Shown here piece after piece: positions 6,432-13,112 of a stretch of 26,128 bases of DNA; the first letter of the stretch is position 1; each line of letters begins with the position of its first letter. The DNA comes from a virus. Location: positions 1-26,128 of the IMG/VR virus record IMGVR_UViG_3300028740_000019, one strand, 5' to 3'. The notes below the pieces were generated by a model. It was not told the DNA's origin and made no database searches. It saw nothing but the letters and a program-made list of their open reading frames with translations. Position numbers and translations under genes: made by a program.

Positions 6432-7669
6432 ACACAACCGAGCGTTTTGAGAAAGTCAGTATCGACAGGCTCATCCCATATGCCCGCAACGCCCGCACGC
6501 ACAGCAAGGAGCAGATCAAGCAACTGCGCGCCAGCCTCCGGGAATTTGGCTTCGTCAATCCGTGCATCATTGACAAGGATTACAACATCATCGCCGGACA
6601 TGGGCGCGTCATGGCAGCCAAGGAAGAAGGAATCCAGTCCATCCCCTGCGTCTTTGCCGAGCACCTGACCGACGCGCAGAAGCGTGCTTATATCCTCGCT
6701 GACAACCGTTTGGCGCTCAACGCCGGTTGGGACGATGAAATGCTTTCCGTAGAGCTGTCCGACCTGCAGGCCAACGCCTTTGATCTCACCCTGGTGGGTT
6801 TCAGCGACGCGGAGATGAACAAACTCATGGGCGGCATGGAAAACGCCAAGGATGACGATTTCGATGTGGACGCGGAACACCAAAAACCCACGCTCTCCAA
6901 ACCCGGCGATCTGTGGCTGTTGGGGAACCATCGGCTAGTCTGCGGCGACAGCACCAAGCCTGAAACGTACGCCCTGCTCATGGAGGGAAAGGCAGCCAAC
7001 CTTGCGGTTACGGACCCGCCGTACAATGTCAACTACGAGGGTGCCGCCGGGAAAATCAAGAACGATCATATGGCTGGGGATGCTTTCTATCAATTCCTGC
7101 TGGATGCCTTTACCCAGATGGAGAAGGTCATGGCGCAGGATGCCAGCATTTATGTGTTCCATGCAGACACCGAGGGGCTCAATTTTCGTAAAGCCTTTAC
7201 GGAAGCGGGATTCTACCTTTCGGGCACGTGTATCTGGAAAAAGCAGAGCCTCGTGTTGGGTCGCTCGCCCTACCAATGGCAGCATGAGCCGGTACTGTTT
7301 GGCTGGAAGAAATCAGGCAAGCACGCCTGGTTCTCCGACCGGAAGCAATCCACCATCTGGGAGTTTGACAAGCCCCGCAAGAATGGCGACCATCCCACAA
7401 TGAAGCCAATCCCACTTCTGGCTTACCCGATCGTCAATTCGTCTATGACAGGCTGCGTTATACTGGATCCGTTTGGGGGCAGCGGTTCAACGCTCATCGC
7501 CTGTGAACAGACCAGGCGCGTATGCCGCATGGCCGAACTGGACGAAAAGTTCTGCGACGTGATCGTTCGCCGCTTCATCCAGCAAGTAGGCACAGACAAG
7601 GACGTGTACCTCTCCCGCGAGGGGCAGATGATTCCCTTCTCCGCTGTGGAGGTGGCCGCCGTTGGATAA
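6428..7669 (+). CDS. ParB-domain DNA methyltransferase (N6-adenine or N4-cytosine)
   Basis: A 413-residue fusion. Residues about 1-110 form a ParB/sulfiredoxin-like domain with LIPYARNARTHS at 15-26, the IIAGHGR box at 54-60 and the RAYILADNRLAL segment at 87-98. Residues about 155-400 form an S-adenosylmethionine-dependent amino-methylase: DPPY at 196-199 (catalytic motif IV), the late DPFGGSGST at 347-355 (AdoMet-binding motif I), so circular order beta class (PF01555 type). It should methylate an exocyclic amino group of A or C in DNA; the site is unknown. This fusion is a known phage type, usually without a cognate restriction enzyme. No endonuclease follows here, so anti-restriction or packaging control is likelier than a restriction-modification system. 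It overlaps TerS by 4 nt and the next methylase by 8 nt. Confidence 0.93.
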   Translation: MNTTERFEKVSIDRLIPYARNARTHSKEQIKQLRASLREFGFVNPCIIDKDYNIIAGHGRVMAAKEEGIQSIPCVFAEHLTDAQKRAYILADNRLALNAGWDDEMLSVELSDLQANAFDLTLVGFSDAEMNKLMGGMENAKDDDFDVDAEHQKPTLSKPGDLWLLGNHRLVCGDSTKPETYALLMEGKAANLAVTDPPYNVNYEGAAGKIKNDHMAGDAFYQFLLDAFTQMEKVMAQDASIYVFHADTEGLNFRKAFTEAGFYLSGTCIWKKQSLVLGRSPYQWQHEPVLFGWKKSGKHAWFSDRKQSTIWEFDKPRKNGDHPTMKPIPLLAYPIVNSSMTGCVILDPFGGSGSTLIACEQTRRVCRMAELDEKFCDVIVRRFIQQVGTDKDVYLSREGQMIPFSAVEVAAVG

Positions 7670-9107
7670 CCTTCTCACCCTGGGTTCCCTGTTTGACGGC
7701 TCCGGCGGGTTTCCGCTCGGAGCCGTTTTCAGTGGTATCCTGCCACTCTGGGCGAGCGAGATTGAGCCTTTCCCTATTCGCGTGACCACCAAACGGTTGC
7801 CGTGGATGCGGCATCTTGGGGACATCCACAGCGTAAGCGGCGCGGAGATAGAGCCTGTGGACATCATCACCTTCGGTTCCCCCTGCACGGATATGTCGGT
7901 CGCTGGGAAACGCGCCGGGCTGGAGGGCAAGCAATCCGTACTTTTCTACGAAGCCATCCGGATCATCCGGGAGATGAGGAACACTACGCATGGAAAATAC
8001 CCACGGTTTATCGTCTGGGAAAACGTGCCCGGCGCATTTTCCTCAAACAAGGGCGAGGACTTCTGCGCCGTCCTTACCGCCATCGTCCAAACCGCCGAGC
8101 CGGAAGCTGAGGTGCCTGCGCCTGATAAAAAAGGTTGGCCTTACGCAGACGTTCTGCTGGGAAACGGATGGAGTGTGGCGTACCGCACTGTCGACGCGCA
8201 ATACTTCGGTGTCGCCCAACGTCGTCGCCGTATCTACCTTGTCGCAGATTTTGGAAGCGAGCGCGCCGGCGAGGTTCTATTTGAGCGCGAAGGCGTGTCA
8301 AGGGATTTTGCGCCGGGCTTCCCTGAGGGGAAAGTGGCTGCCCGATATCCTTCGAGTAGCGCTGGAACAGCAGTCGCTTTCGAACCTGGAGCGGCCTCCC
8401 GCTTAGGCGGGCATTGCTGGACGGAGTACGCCGGAACGTTGCGCGCTGACGCGGGGGACAACCAGACGGCGGTCGTGATTGATCATATTCCTGTTGCCTA
8501 CGGTATCGGGTCTATGGATTCCGAGGGCATGAAATCCCAAAACCCCCTCGTTGGTTTCTACGAAGCGCAGACCGCAAGAACGATTGACCAGAGCGGCGGC
8601 AACCCAAATTGTAATCAAGGTGGAATCGCCATCTGTACGCAAACCCACGTTTTGGCAAGCGGTAATGAGTTGGACGCGTACACAATGACCACCGGCGAAT
8701 TCACGCAGGTTTACCGCGAGCAATCCCCTTGCCTGCAGGCGAGGGACTACAAAGACCCGCCGGTCGTGGGCAGGGAGCGCTATACCATTCGCAGACTCAC
8801 TCCTGCGGAGTGCGCAAGGTTACAGGGTTTTCCGGACGGTTGGTGTGAAGGGCTGGAAACGCTTGTTCCCGCAGAGGACGAAATCGCATGGTGGGCAAAT
8901 GTATTTAAAACGCACCGACGGATCATGGGAACCTCGGAGAAGCCAAAGAGCCGGAAGCAGATCCTCAAATGGTTGAAGCATCCTTACTCCGATGCCGCCG
9001 AGTACAAGCTCTGGGGCAACGGCGTCGCGCTGCCCTGTGTGTGTTATGTGCTGCGCGGGATCATGGAAACCGTACAAACCGAACAATCAGGATATTGTCC
9101 AGTCTGA
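7662..9107 (+). CDS. DNA C5-cytosine methyltransferase
   Basis: A 481-residue C5 methylase. Seen: motif I SLFDGSGGFPLG at 9-20, catalytic GSPC with Cys75, ENV at 120-122, QRRRR at 186-190 (motif VIII), and closing GNGVALP (motif X) near residue 450. Between motif VIII and IX (about 215-375) lies a long target-recognition region containing three loosely similar strands ending in GDNQTAVV, GGNPNCNQGG and ARDYKDPPVV. Start is TTG at 7662 with GGAGGTG at 7648-7654, 7 nt upstream; there is no competing ATG or GTG, and homologues begin at this SLFDG-proximal point. Overlaps the previous methylase by 8 nt, so the two are co-translated. No restriction partner is nearby, so it is an orphan phage methylase, probably for protection from host restriction. 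Confidence 0.94.
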   Translation: MDNLLTLGSLFDGSGGFPLGAVFSGILPLWASEIEPFPIRVTTKRLPWMRHLGDIHSVSGAEIEPVDIITFGSPCTDMSVAGKRAGLEGKQSVLFYEAIRIIREMRNTTHGKYPRFIVWENVPGAFSSNKGEDFCAVLTAIVQTAEPEAEVPAPDKKGWPYADVLLGNGWSVAYRTVDAQYFGVAQRRRRIYLVADFGSERAGEVLFEREGVSRDFAPGFPEGKVAARYPSSSAGTAVAFEPGAASRLGGHCWTEYAGTLRADAGDNQTAVVIDHIPVAYGIGSMDSEGMKSQNPLVGFYEAQTARTIDQSGGNPNCNQGGIAICTQTHVLASGNELDAYTMTTGEFTQVYREQSPCLQARDYKDPPVVGRERYTIRRLTPAECARLQGFPDGWCEGLETLVPAEDEIAWWANVFKTHRRIMGTSEKPKSRKQILKWLKHPYSDAAEYKLWGNGVALPCVCYVLRGIMETVQTEQSGYCPV

Positions 9108-9135
9108 TATTTTTCACCGAAACATCTCATAAAAC

Positions 9136-9201
9136 GCTTGCTATATAAGGCTTTCAGAGCGAATATGTGCATGCTGAACGGCAACGCTGATCAGCAGAAT
9201 A
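9136..9201 (+). repeat. Structured 66-nt repeat, copy 1
   Basis: Aligns without gaps to 10302-10367, 55 of 66 positions identical by my count, with a 30-nt core (9155-9184) differing at one base. It lies 20 nt before the start of the virulence-related gene, in its 5' leader. The downstream part contains the palindrome GCTGATCAGC (9186-9195), a 3-bp stem with loop GATC; in copy 2 the equivalent is GCC-GGAC-GGC, so a U-A pair became C-G, consistent with RNA structure. The upstream stem that is perfect in copy 2 is only partial here. It may be a cis-regulatory RNA or a protein-binding site. Confidence 0.7.
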
Positions 9202-9220
9202 CCATTAAGGAGACGATCGC

Positions 9221-10009
9221 ATGGAAGTCAGGTACAACGTGAGCGGAGAACGCCGCAAAGAACTCATCAGCGCGATGGCGGACCTTCTGGAAGCTAAGCC
9301 CCGGTACAACGGCGCCCCCTCGTTCGGCTACACAGTCGGGGATTACCTGGTAGACAAGCAGGGCATGGTGAGCTTTTCCGATTTCACGGACAGTGAGGAG
9401 GTCGAGATACTGCTGAAAGGTCTCGCGGAACGGGGGTTCGAGTGCGAGGCGGCTTTGCTGGAGGAAAGCGAATCAGTGGAGCAGGTAACTGTTCAAGTTG
9501 AAGATACCGCGCATGAACCAGACGCCTCTCAACCCATCGCAACCCAAGAGCCTTCCGCCCACCCAGACGGGTACGCACTTACGATTGAGATTCCGCTGAC
9601 GGGCTTTACGCCAGACAAACTGGATAACCTGACCCGTCTGGTCAACGCCAAAGCGCCGCTTATCTGTATGGCCTTGGGGGTTGACGACCTGCCGATCCAG
9701 ATCCAAGATGACCGGATTGCCTTCCCGTGGTTCCCCGCTGTCGATCCGAAGGCAAGCGATTACAGCGACCGGATGGCCGCCTACCGCATCTTCATCACGC
9801 TGCTGTGCCAGACCGCCCTGAACAAGACGCGGGTCAACGCGAAGGAGCGGGAAACGGACAACCCCAAGTTCGCCATGCGGGTCTGGCTCATCTCACTGGG
9901 CATGGTTGGCGCGGAATACAAAACGGTGCGAAAGGTTTTGCTCCGCAACCTTTCCGGTAACAGCGCCTTCAAAAATGGAACGCCAAAGAAGGTCGACTCG
10001 AATGATTGA
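9221..10009 (+). CDS. Phage virulence-related family protein, function unknown
   Basis: A 262-residue protein of a family often labelled virulence or virulence-related in clostridial prophages and mobile elements; I recognise the start (MEVRYNV with GERRKELISA), the central LVNAKAPLICMALGVDDLPIQ and the ending VRKVLLRNLSGNSAFKNG. Two parts are visible: an N-terminal small alpha/beta region (about 1-85), an acidic low-complexity linker (about 85-120), and a C-terminal region (about 120-255) with FPWFP and a helix-rich tail. No catalytic motif is visible and the word virulence should not be taken as function. Start: the ATG at 9221 is preceded by AAGGAGA at 9207-9213, 7 nt away. Structured repeat copy 1 lies in its leader. 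It overlaps DUF4314 by 8 nt. Confidence 0.82.
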   Translation: MEVRYNVSGERRKELISAMADLLEAKPRYNGAPSFGYTVGDYLVDKQGMVSFSDFTDSEEVEILLKGLAERGFECEAALLEESESVEQVTVQVEDTAHEPDASQPIATQEPSAHPDGYALTIEIPLTGFTPDKLDNLTRLVNAKAPLICMALGVDDLPIQIQDDRIAFPWFPAVDPKASDYSDRMAAYRIFITLLCQTALNKTRVNAKERETDNPKFAMRVWLISLGMVGAEYKTVRKVLLRNLSGNSAFKNGTPKKVDSND

Positions 10010-10232
10010 CTTCCCGCCCATTGAGGCGGTTGCGTCGCTCTGCAACCGCCTCCCGCCCGGCACACGGGTCGAGTTGATTTGGATCCTTGACCCAACCTCG
10101 CCGCTGAAGCCAGGCGATCTGGGAACGATTCAGTTCGTCGGAAGCATTGGGACGGTGTTCTGCCGCTGGGATCGAGGCGTTGAGAAGGGCATCCTCTGGG
10201 GTACGGGCGAGGTTCGCAAGATCGGCGACTAG
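10002..10232 (+). CDS. DUF4314 domain protein
   Basis: A 76-residue protein matching the DUF4314 pattern: LPPGTRVELIWI near the start, KPGDLGTIQFVGSIGTVFCRWD in the middle (KPGD, then a Gly-Thr turn and W-D), and GVEKGILWGTGEVRKI at the end. The fold is probably a small SH3-like beta barrel, by the alternating Gly-turn and hydrophobic strands. Function is unknown; the family is common beside terminase and methylase genes of Bacillota phages. The ATG overlaps the previous stop by 8 nt and has a modest AGAAGG at 9987-9992, so translational coupling is likely. A 150-nt gap with structured repeat copy 2 follows. Confidence 0.87.
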   Translation: MIDFPPIEAVASLCNRLPPGTRVELIWILDPTSPLKPGDLGTIQFVGSIGTVFCRWDRGVEKGILWGTGEVRKIGD

Positions 10233-10295
10233 GAATAGCCGTGCACCTGTAATCTACACAAATTCACCGCCGATTTCTCTACACGTCGAAACCCT

Positions 10296-10367
10296 TATTC
10301 TGCTTGCTATTGAGGCCGTTCAGAGCGAATATGTACATGCTGAACGGCAAGGCCGGACGGCAGAATA
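10296..10367 (+). repeat. Structured repeat, copy 2, with extra closing stem
   Basis: The aligned repeat is 10302-10367; including its closing stem it runs 10296-10367. Seen: outer stem TATTCTGC (10296-10303) with GCAGAATA (10360-10367), 8 perfect pairs; inner stem GCCGTTCAG (10315-10323) with CTGAACGGC (10340-10348), 9 perfect pairs around a 16-nt loop that contains the palindrome ATGTACAT; and a small GCC-GGAC-GGC hairpin (10352-10361) that competes with the outer stem. AGGAAGGAGG follows directly (10367-10376), so folding could control access to the ribosome binding site of the interrupted small gene. A cis-regulatory RNA is the simplest reading. The loop ATG at 10331 is in frame with the gene downstream, so a leader peptide is a second possibility. 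Confidence 0.68.
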
Positions 10368-10384
10368 GGAAGGAGGATGGCGAC

Positions 10385-10531
10385 ATGGAATTTCGGGTGC
10401 TTATGAACGAGGATGGCAAGGCGGTGGAGGCGGGCAGCGTTTCCGCCCCTAACTGAGAAACGGCGAAAGCTTTTCTGATCTCGGAAGGTTTCCGCGAAGT
10501 GGATTTTACCTTAAGCAAGGAAAACGACTGA
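10385..10531 (+). pseudogene. Small conserved-looking gene interrupted by an in-frame TGA
   Basis: From the ATG at 10385, with AGGAGG at 10370-10375, the frame codes 23 residues beginning MEFRVLMNEDGKAVEAG, meets TGA at 10454-10456, then continues in the same frame for 24 codons (ETAKAFLISEGFREVDFTL) to a TGA at 10529 that overlaps the next ribosome binding site. The part after the first stop keeps the same amphipathic, coding-like character and has no start of its own, so this looks like one protein of about 48 residues broken by a single base change (TGG, CGA or GGA to TGA). Alternatives: genuine stop-codon readthrough, or a true 23-aa peptide. Other genes in the window use TGA as a normal stop, so the code is not reassigned. 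Family not recognised. Confidence 0.6.
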
Positions 10532-10544
10532 GGAGGATGGCACG

Positions 10545-10757
10545 ATGTGGACGGAAGGCACGATGGACGGTTATGAATACTGGGTCAAGCACTACGAGGA
10601 AGGTTCCTCCTACGGGATCGACGGCGGACGGATTTCCAAGCTCTCGATCCGGAAGAACGACAGTGAGCTTTACAGCTACGAACGGGGACTGGATTTTGAC
10701 CACCTCGACACGGACGGCAAAGCGGTGTACGCAAAGCTACTAAAGATGTTCAACTGA
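10545..10757 (+). CDS. Small conserved phage protein (DUF7678-like)
   Basis: A 70-residue protein beginning MWTEGTMDGYEYWVKHYEEG, with GIDGGRISKLSIRK in the middle and LDTDGKAVYAKLLKMFN at the end. It looks like a small, mostly beta protein with a C-terminal helix and resembles the family I know as DUF7678 in Bacillota prophages and plasmids; the assignment is from memory and is moderately sure. Function unknown. Start: GAGGAGG at 10530-10536 precedes the ATG at 10545 by 8 nt; an ATG at 10537 is in another frame and abuts the ribosome binding site. It closes the accessory block and is followed by a strong hairpin. Confidence 0.78.
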   Translation: MWTEGTMDGYEYWVKHYEEGSSYGIDGGRISKLSIRKNDSELYSYERGLDFDHLDTDGKAVYAKLLKMFN

Positions 10758-10771
10758 CAATGAAACCAACA

Positions 10772-10799
10772 GGGATAGCCCCGCAAGGGGCTACTTCCC
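10772..10799 (+). other. Strong GNRA-loop hairpin upstream of TerL
   Basis: TAGCCCC (10776-10782), loop GCAA (10783-10786), GGGGCTA (10787-10793) form 7 perfect pairs, extended by GGGA (10772-10775) with TCCC (10796-10799) across a 2-nt bulge. It begins 15 nt after the previous stop. There is no T-run, so strong termination is unlikely; it could be a stability element or weak terminator. The rest of the 116-nt leader to the TerL start holds a small CCGC/GCGG stem and CCCTTTTC but nothing I can name. Confidence 0.55.
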
Positions 10800-10873
10800 G
10801 TAGTCATAGATCGGTTTCGATCCGCCACACAGCGGTCGGAGCCCTTTTCATTCCGCGCAGAGGAGGCCGCGAT

Positions 10874-12475
10874 GTGCGAAAGCTTCACCGGTATAGCCCG
10901 ACGCTCTTCAAGGCCAGGGACAGCGTATACAGCAAGGCCGCCGCCGATTATGCCGTGTCCTTTATCGAGGCGCTTGCTCACACGAAAGGCAGTTGGGCGG
11001 GCAAGCCCTTTGAACTGATTGACTGGCAGGAACAGATCATCCGCGATGTGTTTGGAATCCTGAAACCCAACGGATACAGGCAGTTCAACACCGCCTATGT
11101 GGAAATCCCAAAAAAGATGGGCAAGAGCGAGCTTGCTGCCGCTATCGCCCTGCTGCTCACCTGCGGCGACGGCGAGGAACGCGCCGAGGTGTACGGCTGC
11201 GCCGCTGACCGGCAGCAGGCGTCCATTGTGTTCGAGGTAGCCGCCGATATGGTACGGATGTGTCCAGCGCTCTCCAAACGGGTCAAAATCCTTGCGTCTA
11301 CCAAGCGGATCATCTATCTGCCCACCAACAGCTTCTATCAAGTGCTGTCAGCTGAAGCCTACTCAAAGCACGGTTTCAACATCCATGGCGTGGTCTTTGA
11401 CGAACTGCATACCCAGCCCAACCGCAAGCTCTTTGACGTCATGACCAAGGGTTCCGGCGACGCGCGCACACAGCCGCTCTACTTCCTGATCACCACAGCG
11501 GGCACGGACACGCAGAGCATCTGCTACGAAACCCATCAGAAGGCGTTGGATATCCTCGAAGGCCGAAAACACGACCCCACATTCTACCCGGTGATTTACG
11601 GCGCCAAGGAAGAGGACGATTGGACTGATCCCAAGGTTTGGAAGAAAGCCAATCCCTCGCTGGGCATCACGGTGTCCATCGACAAGGTGAAGGACGCATG
11701 CGAGAGCGCTAAGCAGAATCCCGCCGAGGAGAACAGTTTTCGCCAGCTGCGTCTCAACCAGTGGGTCAAGCAAGCGGTGCGCTGGATGCCCATGGCCAAG
11801 TGGGACGCCTGCGCATTTTCTGTCGATCAGGAAAGGATTTCCGGCCGCGTCTGTTACGGCGGGCTAGACCTGTCCAGCACAACTGACGTGACTGCCTTTG
11901 TGCTGGTGTTTCCGCCGGAGGATGCAGATGGCAAGTACGAAGTGCTACCTTTCTTCTGGATCCCCGAGGAGAACATCGACCTGCGCGTGCGCCGCGATCA
12001 TGTGCCCTACGACCTCTGGGAAAAGCAGGGCTTCCTCATGACCACGGAAGGTAATGTGGTGCATTACGGATTCATCGAAAAGTTCATCGAGGAGCTGGGT
12101 AAGCGATACAACATCCGGGAGATCGCCTTTGACCGCTGGGGTGCTGTGCAGATGGTGCAGAACCTTGAAGGGCTGGGCTTTACAGTCGTTCCCTTCGGGC
12201 AGGGTTTCAAGGATATGTCGCCCCCGACGAAGGAACTCATGAAACTGGCGTTGGAACAGAAGCTCGCCCATGGCGGACATCCGGTGCTGCGGTGGATGAT
12301 GGACAACATCTTCGTCCGTACCGACCCTGCGGGAAACATCAAGCCAGACAAGGAGAAGTCTACGGAGAAGATCGACGGCGCTGTGGCGACAATCATGGCA
12401 TTGGATCGCGCGATACGGTGCGGGGGCGGCAGTCATGAGAGCATTTATTCGGAGAGAGGCTTGCTGATTCTATAA
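10874..12475 (+). CDS. terL: Terminase large subunit (TerL, HK97-like)
   Basis: A 533-residue packaging motor: an ATPase that pumps DNA into the prohead and a nuclease that cuts it. Seen: Walker A-like PKKMGKS at 79-85, Walker B VVFDELH at 173-179, an ATPase coupling segment LITTAG at about 205-210, and an RNase H-like nuclease with LDLSST at 331-336 (Asp332), IAFDRW with Asp420 and EKIDGAV with Asp501 as the likely metal triad. Start: GTG at 10874 with GAGGAGG at 10859-10865, 8 nt upstream, giving the usual RYSPTLFKARDSVY beginning. An ATG at 10760 would add 38 residues but has no ribosome binding site and runs through the hairpin region. Its small subunit is 4.4 kb upstream, and a moron follows. 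Confidence 0.96.
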   Translation: MRKLHRYSPTLFKARDSVYSKAAADYAVSFIEALAHTKGSWAGKPFELIDWQEQIIRDVFGILKPNGYRQFNTAYVEIPKKMGKSELAAAIALLLTCGDGEERAEVYGCAADRQQASIVFEVAADMVRMCPALSKRVKILASTKRIIYLPTNSFYQVLSAEAYSKHGFNIHGVVFDELHTQPNRKLFDVMTKGSGDARTQPLYFLITTAGTDTQSICYETHQKALDILEGRKHDPTFYPVIYGAKEEDDWTDPKVWKKANPSLGITVSIDKVKDACESAKQNPAEENSFRQLRLNQWVKQAVRWMPMAKWDACAFSVDQERISGRVCYGGLDLSSTTDVTAFVLVFPPEDADGKYEVLPFFWIPEENIDLRVRRDHVPYDLWEKQGFLMTTEGNVVHYGFIEKFIEELGKRYNIREIAFDRWGAVQMVQNLEGLGFTVVPFGQGFKDMSPPTKELMKLALEQKLAHGGHPVLRWMMDNIFVRTDPAGNIKPDKEKSTEKIDGAVATIMALDRAIRCGGGSHESIYSERGLLIL

Positions 12476-12504
12476 TTGTAAGGAAGTGGTATATATGATA
12501 AAAT
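12476..12504 (+). promoter_or_regulatory. Candidate promoter of the moron gene
   Basis: TTGTAA (12476-12481) and TAAAAT (12499-12504) are 17 bp apart, and TGA precedes the -10 box, giving an extended -10. The -35 matches consensus at 4 of 6 and the -10 at 5 of 6. It starts at the end of TerL in AT-rich DNA unlike the neighbouring genes. A second TATAAT lies at 12471-12476 but lacks a good -35. Confidence 0.65.
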
Positions 12505-12552
12505 ACCCATATACGTAAATCCGAGCTTATCAGAATTTATCAGGAGGAAAAC

Positions 12553-13041
12553 ATGAGAAGACTGAATTGGCTTATTGGTCAATATACTCACCTTGTACGA
12601 CAGCATGAACTCCAGCTTGCTTACAGGGGAATACTTGAGTATCTCGGAAAATTGCGAGCAGCATTCATGAAAGACTACCCAGAGTTCGATGTGAGCAATA
12701 TATATCAGGGTTATATGGATATGTCCTATTTTTCTGTAAGCACGAAATTTATGAAAGACAAGGGCCTAAAAGTTGCACTTGTCTACGAGCACGAGAAGGG
12801 GCATTTTGAGGTATGGCTTTCTGCCCGCAACAGGGAAATATCAAAGCGGTTAGAATCGGAGTTCGCCGTACTGAATCTGAATGGTATTGCGGTTTTTCAT
12901 GACGCTGGCAATCAGGATGCAATTATCGAATGCACCTTGGTATCTGAGCCGGATTTCGACGATCAGGTTGTGTTAACAGATACTATCTGTCAGGGTACAA
13001 AGGCGTTCATTGACGCAATTTGCGAGCTTCTTGCAGCGTAA
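12553..13041 (+). CDS. DUF7000-like cargo protein (moron)
   Basis: A 162-residue protein that resembles the family I know as DUF7000: the N-terminal LNWLIGQYTHLVRQHELQLAYRGILEYLGKLR, then FDVSNIYQGYMDMSYFSVS, then KVALVYEHEKGHFEVWLSARNREI. The fold looks like an N-terminal helical pair followed by an alpha/beta domain. Function is unknown and it is not a known virion or packaging part. Start: AGGAGG at 12542-12547, 5 nt from the ATG. It sits alone between TerL and portal, where head genes are normally adjacent, has its own promoter and terminator, and is AT-rich (23 G/C in the 60 bases from 12661, my count). These are the marks of a moron that may be expressed in a lysogen. Defence, toxin-modifying or host-fitness roles are possible; none is shown. 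Confidence 0.75.
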   Translation: MRRLNWLIGQYTHLVRQHELQLAYRGILEYLGKLRAAFMKDYPEFDVSNIYQGYMDMSYFSVSTKFMKDKGLKVALVYEHEKGHFEVWLSARNREISKRLESEFAVLNLNGIAVFHDAGNQDAIIECTLVSEPDFDDQVVLTDTICQGTKAFIDAICELLAA

Positions 13042-13065
13042 CTCGAAATCCGCGACTTTACAAGA

Positions 13066-13088
13066 GCAATCGTAAGATTGCATTTTTT
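13066..13088 (+). terminator. Intrinsic terminator of the moron gene
   Basis: GCAATC (13066-13071), loop GTAA (13072-13075), GATTGC (13076-13081), then A and six T (13083-13088). The stem is perfect and the U-run is the best in the window. It stands 25 nt after the moron stop and 25 nt before the portal start, so head-gene transcription from upstream must either read through or be antiterminated here. Confidence 0.88.
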
Positions 13089-13112
13089 ATGTGCAGAAAC
13101 GGAGATGTGTCT

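Noticed and set aside
10241-10290. Another GTGCAC plus ATTCAC in the leader of repeat copy 2, possibly the same operator as at 5171
   Set aside because: Only a single copy, no 10-bp phasing and no promoter-like elements beside it; chance match is likely.
10454-10456. Window-wide TGA reassignment (as in some recoded gut phages)
   Set aside because: Many genes end at TGA exactly where the next gene starts (2340, 6431, 9107, 10009, 19077), so TGA is a working stop here.
10760-10873. 38-residue N-terminal extension of TerL from the ATG at 10760
   Set aside because: No ribosome binding site, it would translate through the hairpin at 10772-10799, and the GTG at 10874 has a strong GAGGAGG and gives the family's usual N-terminus.
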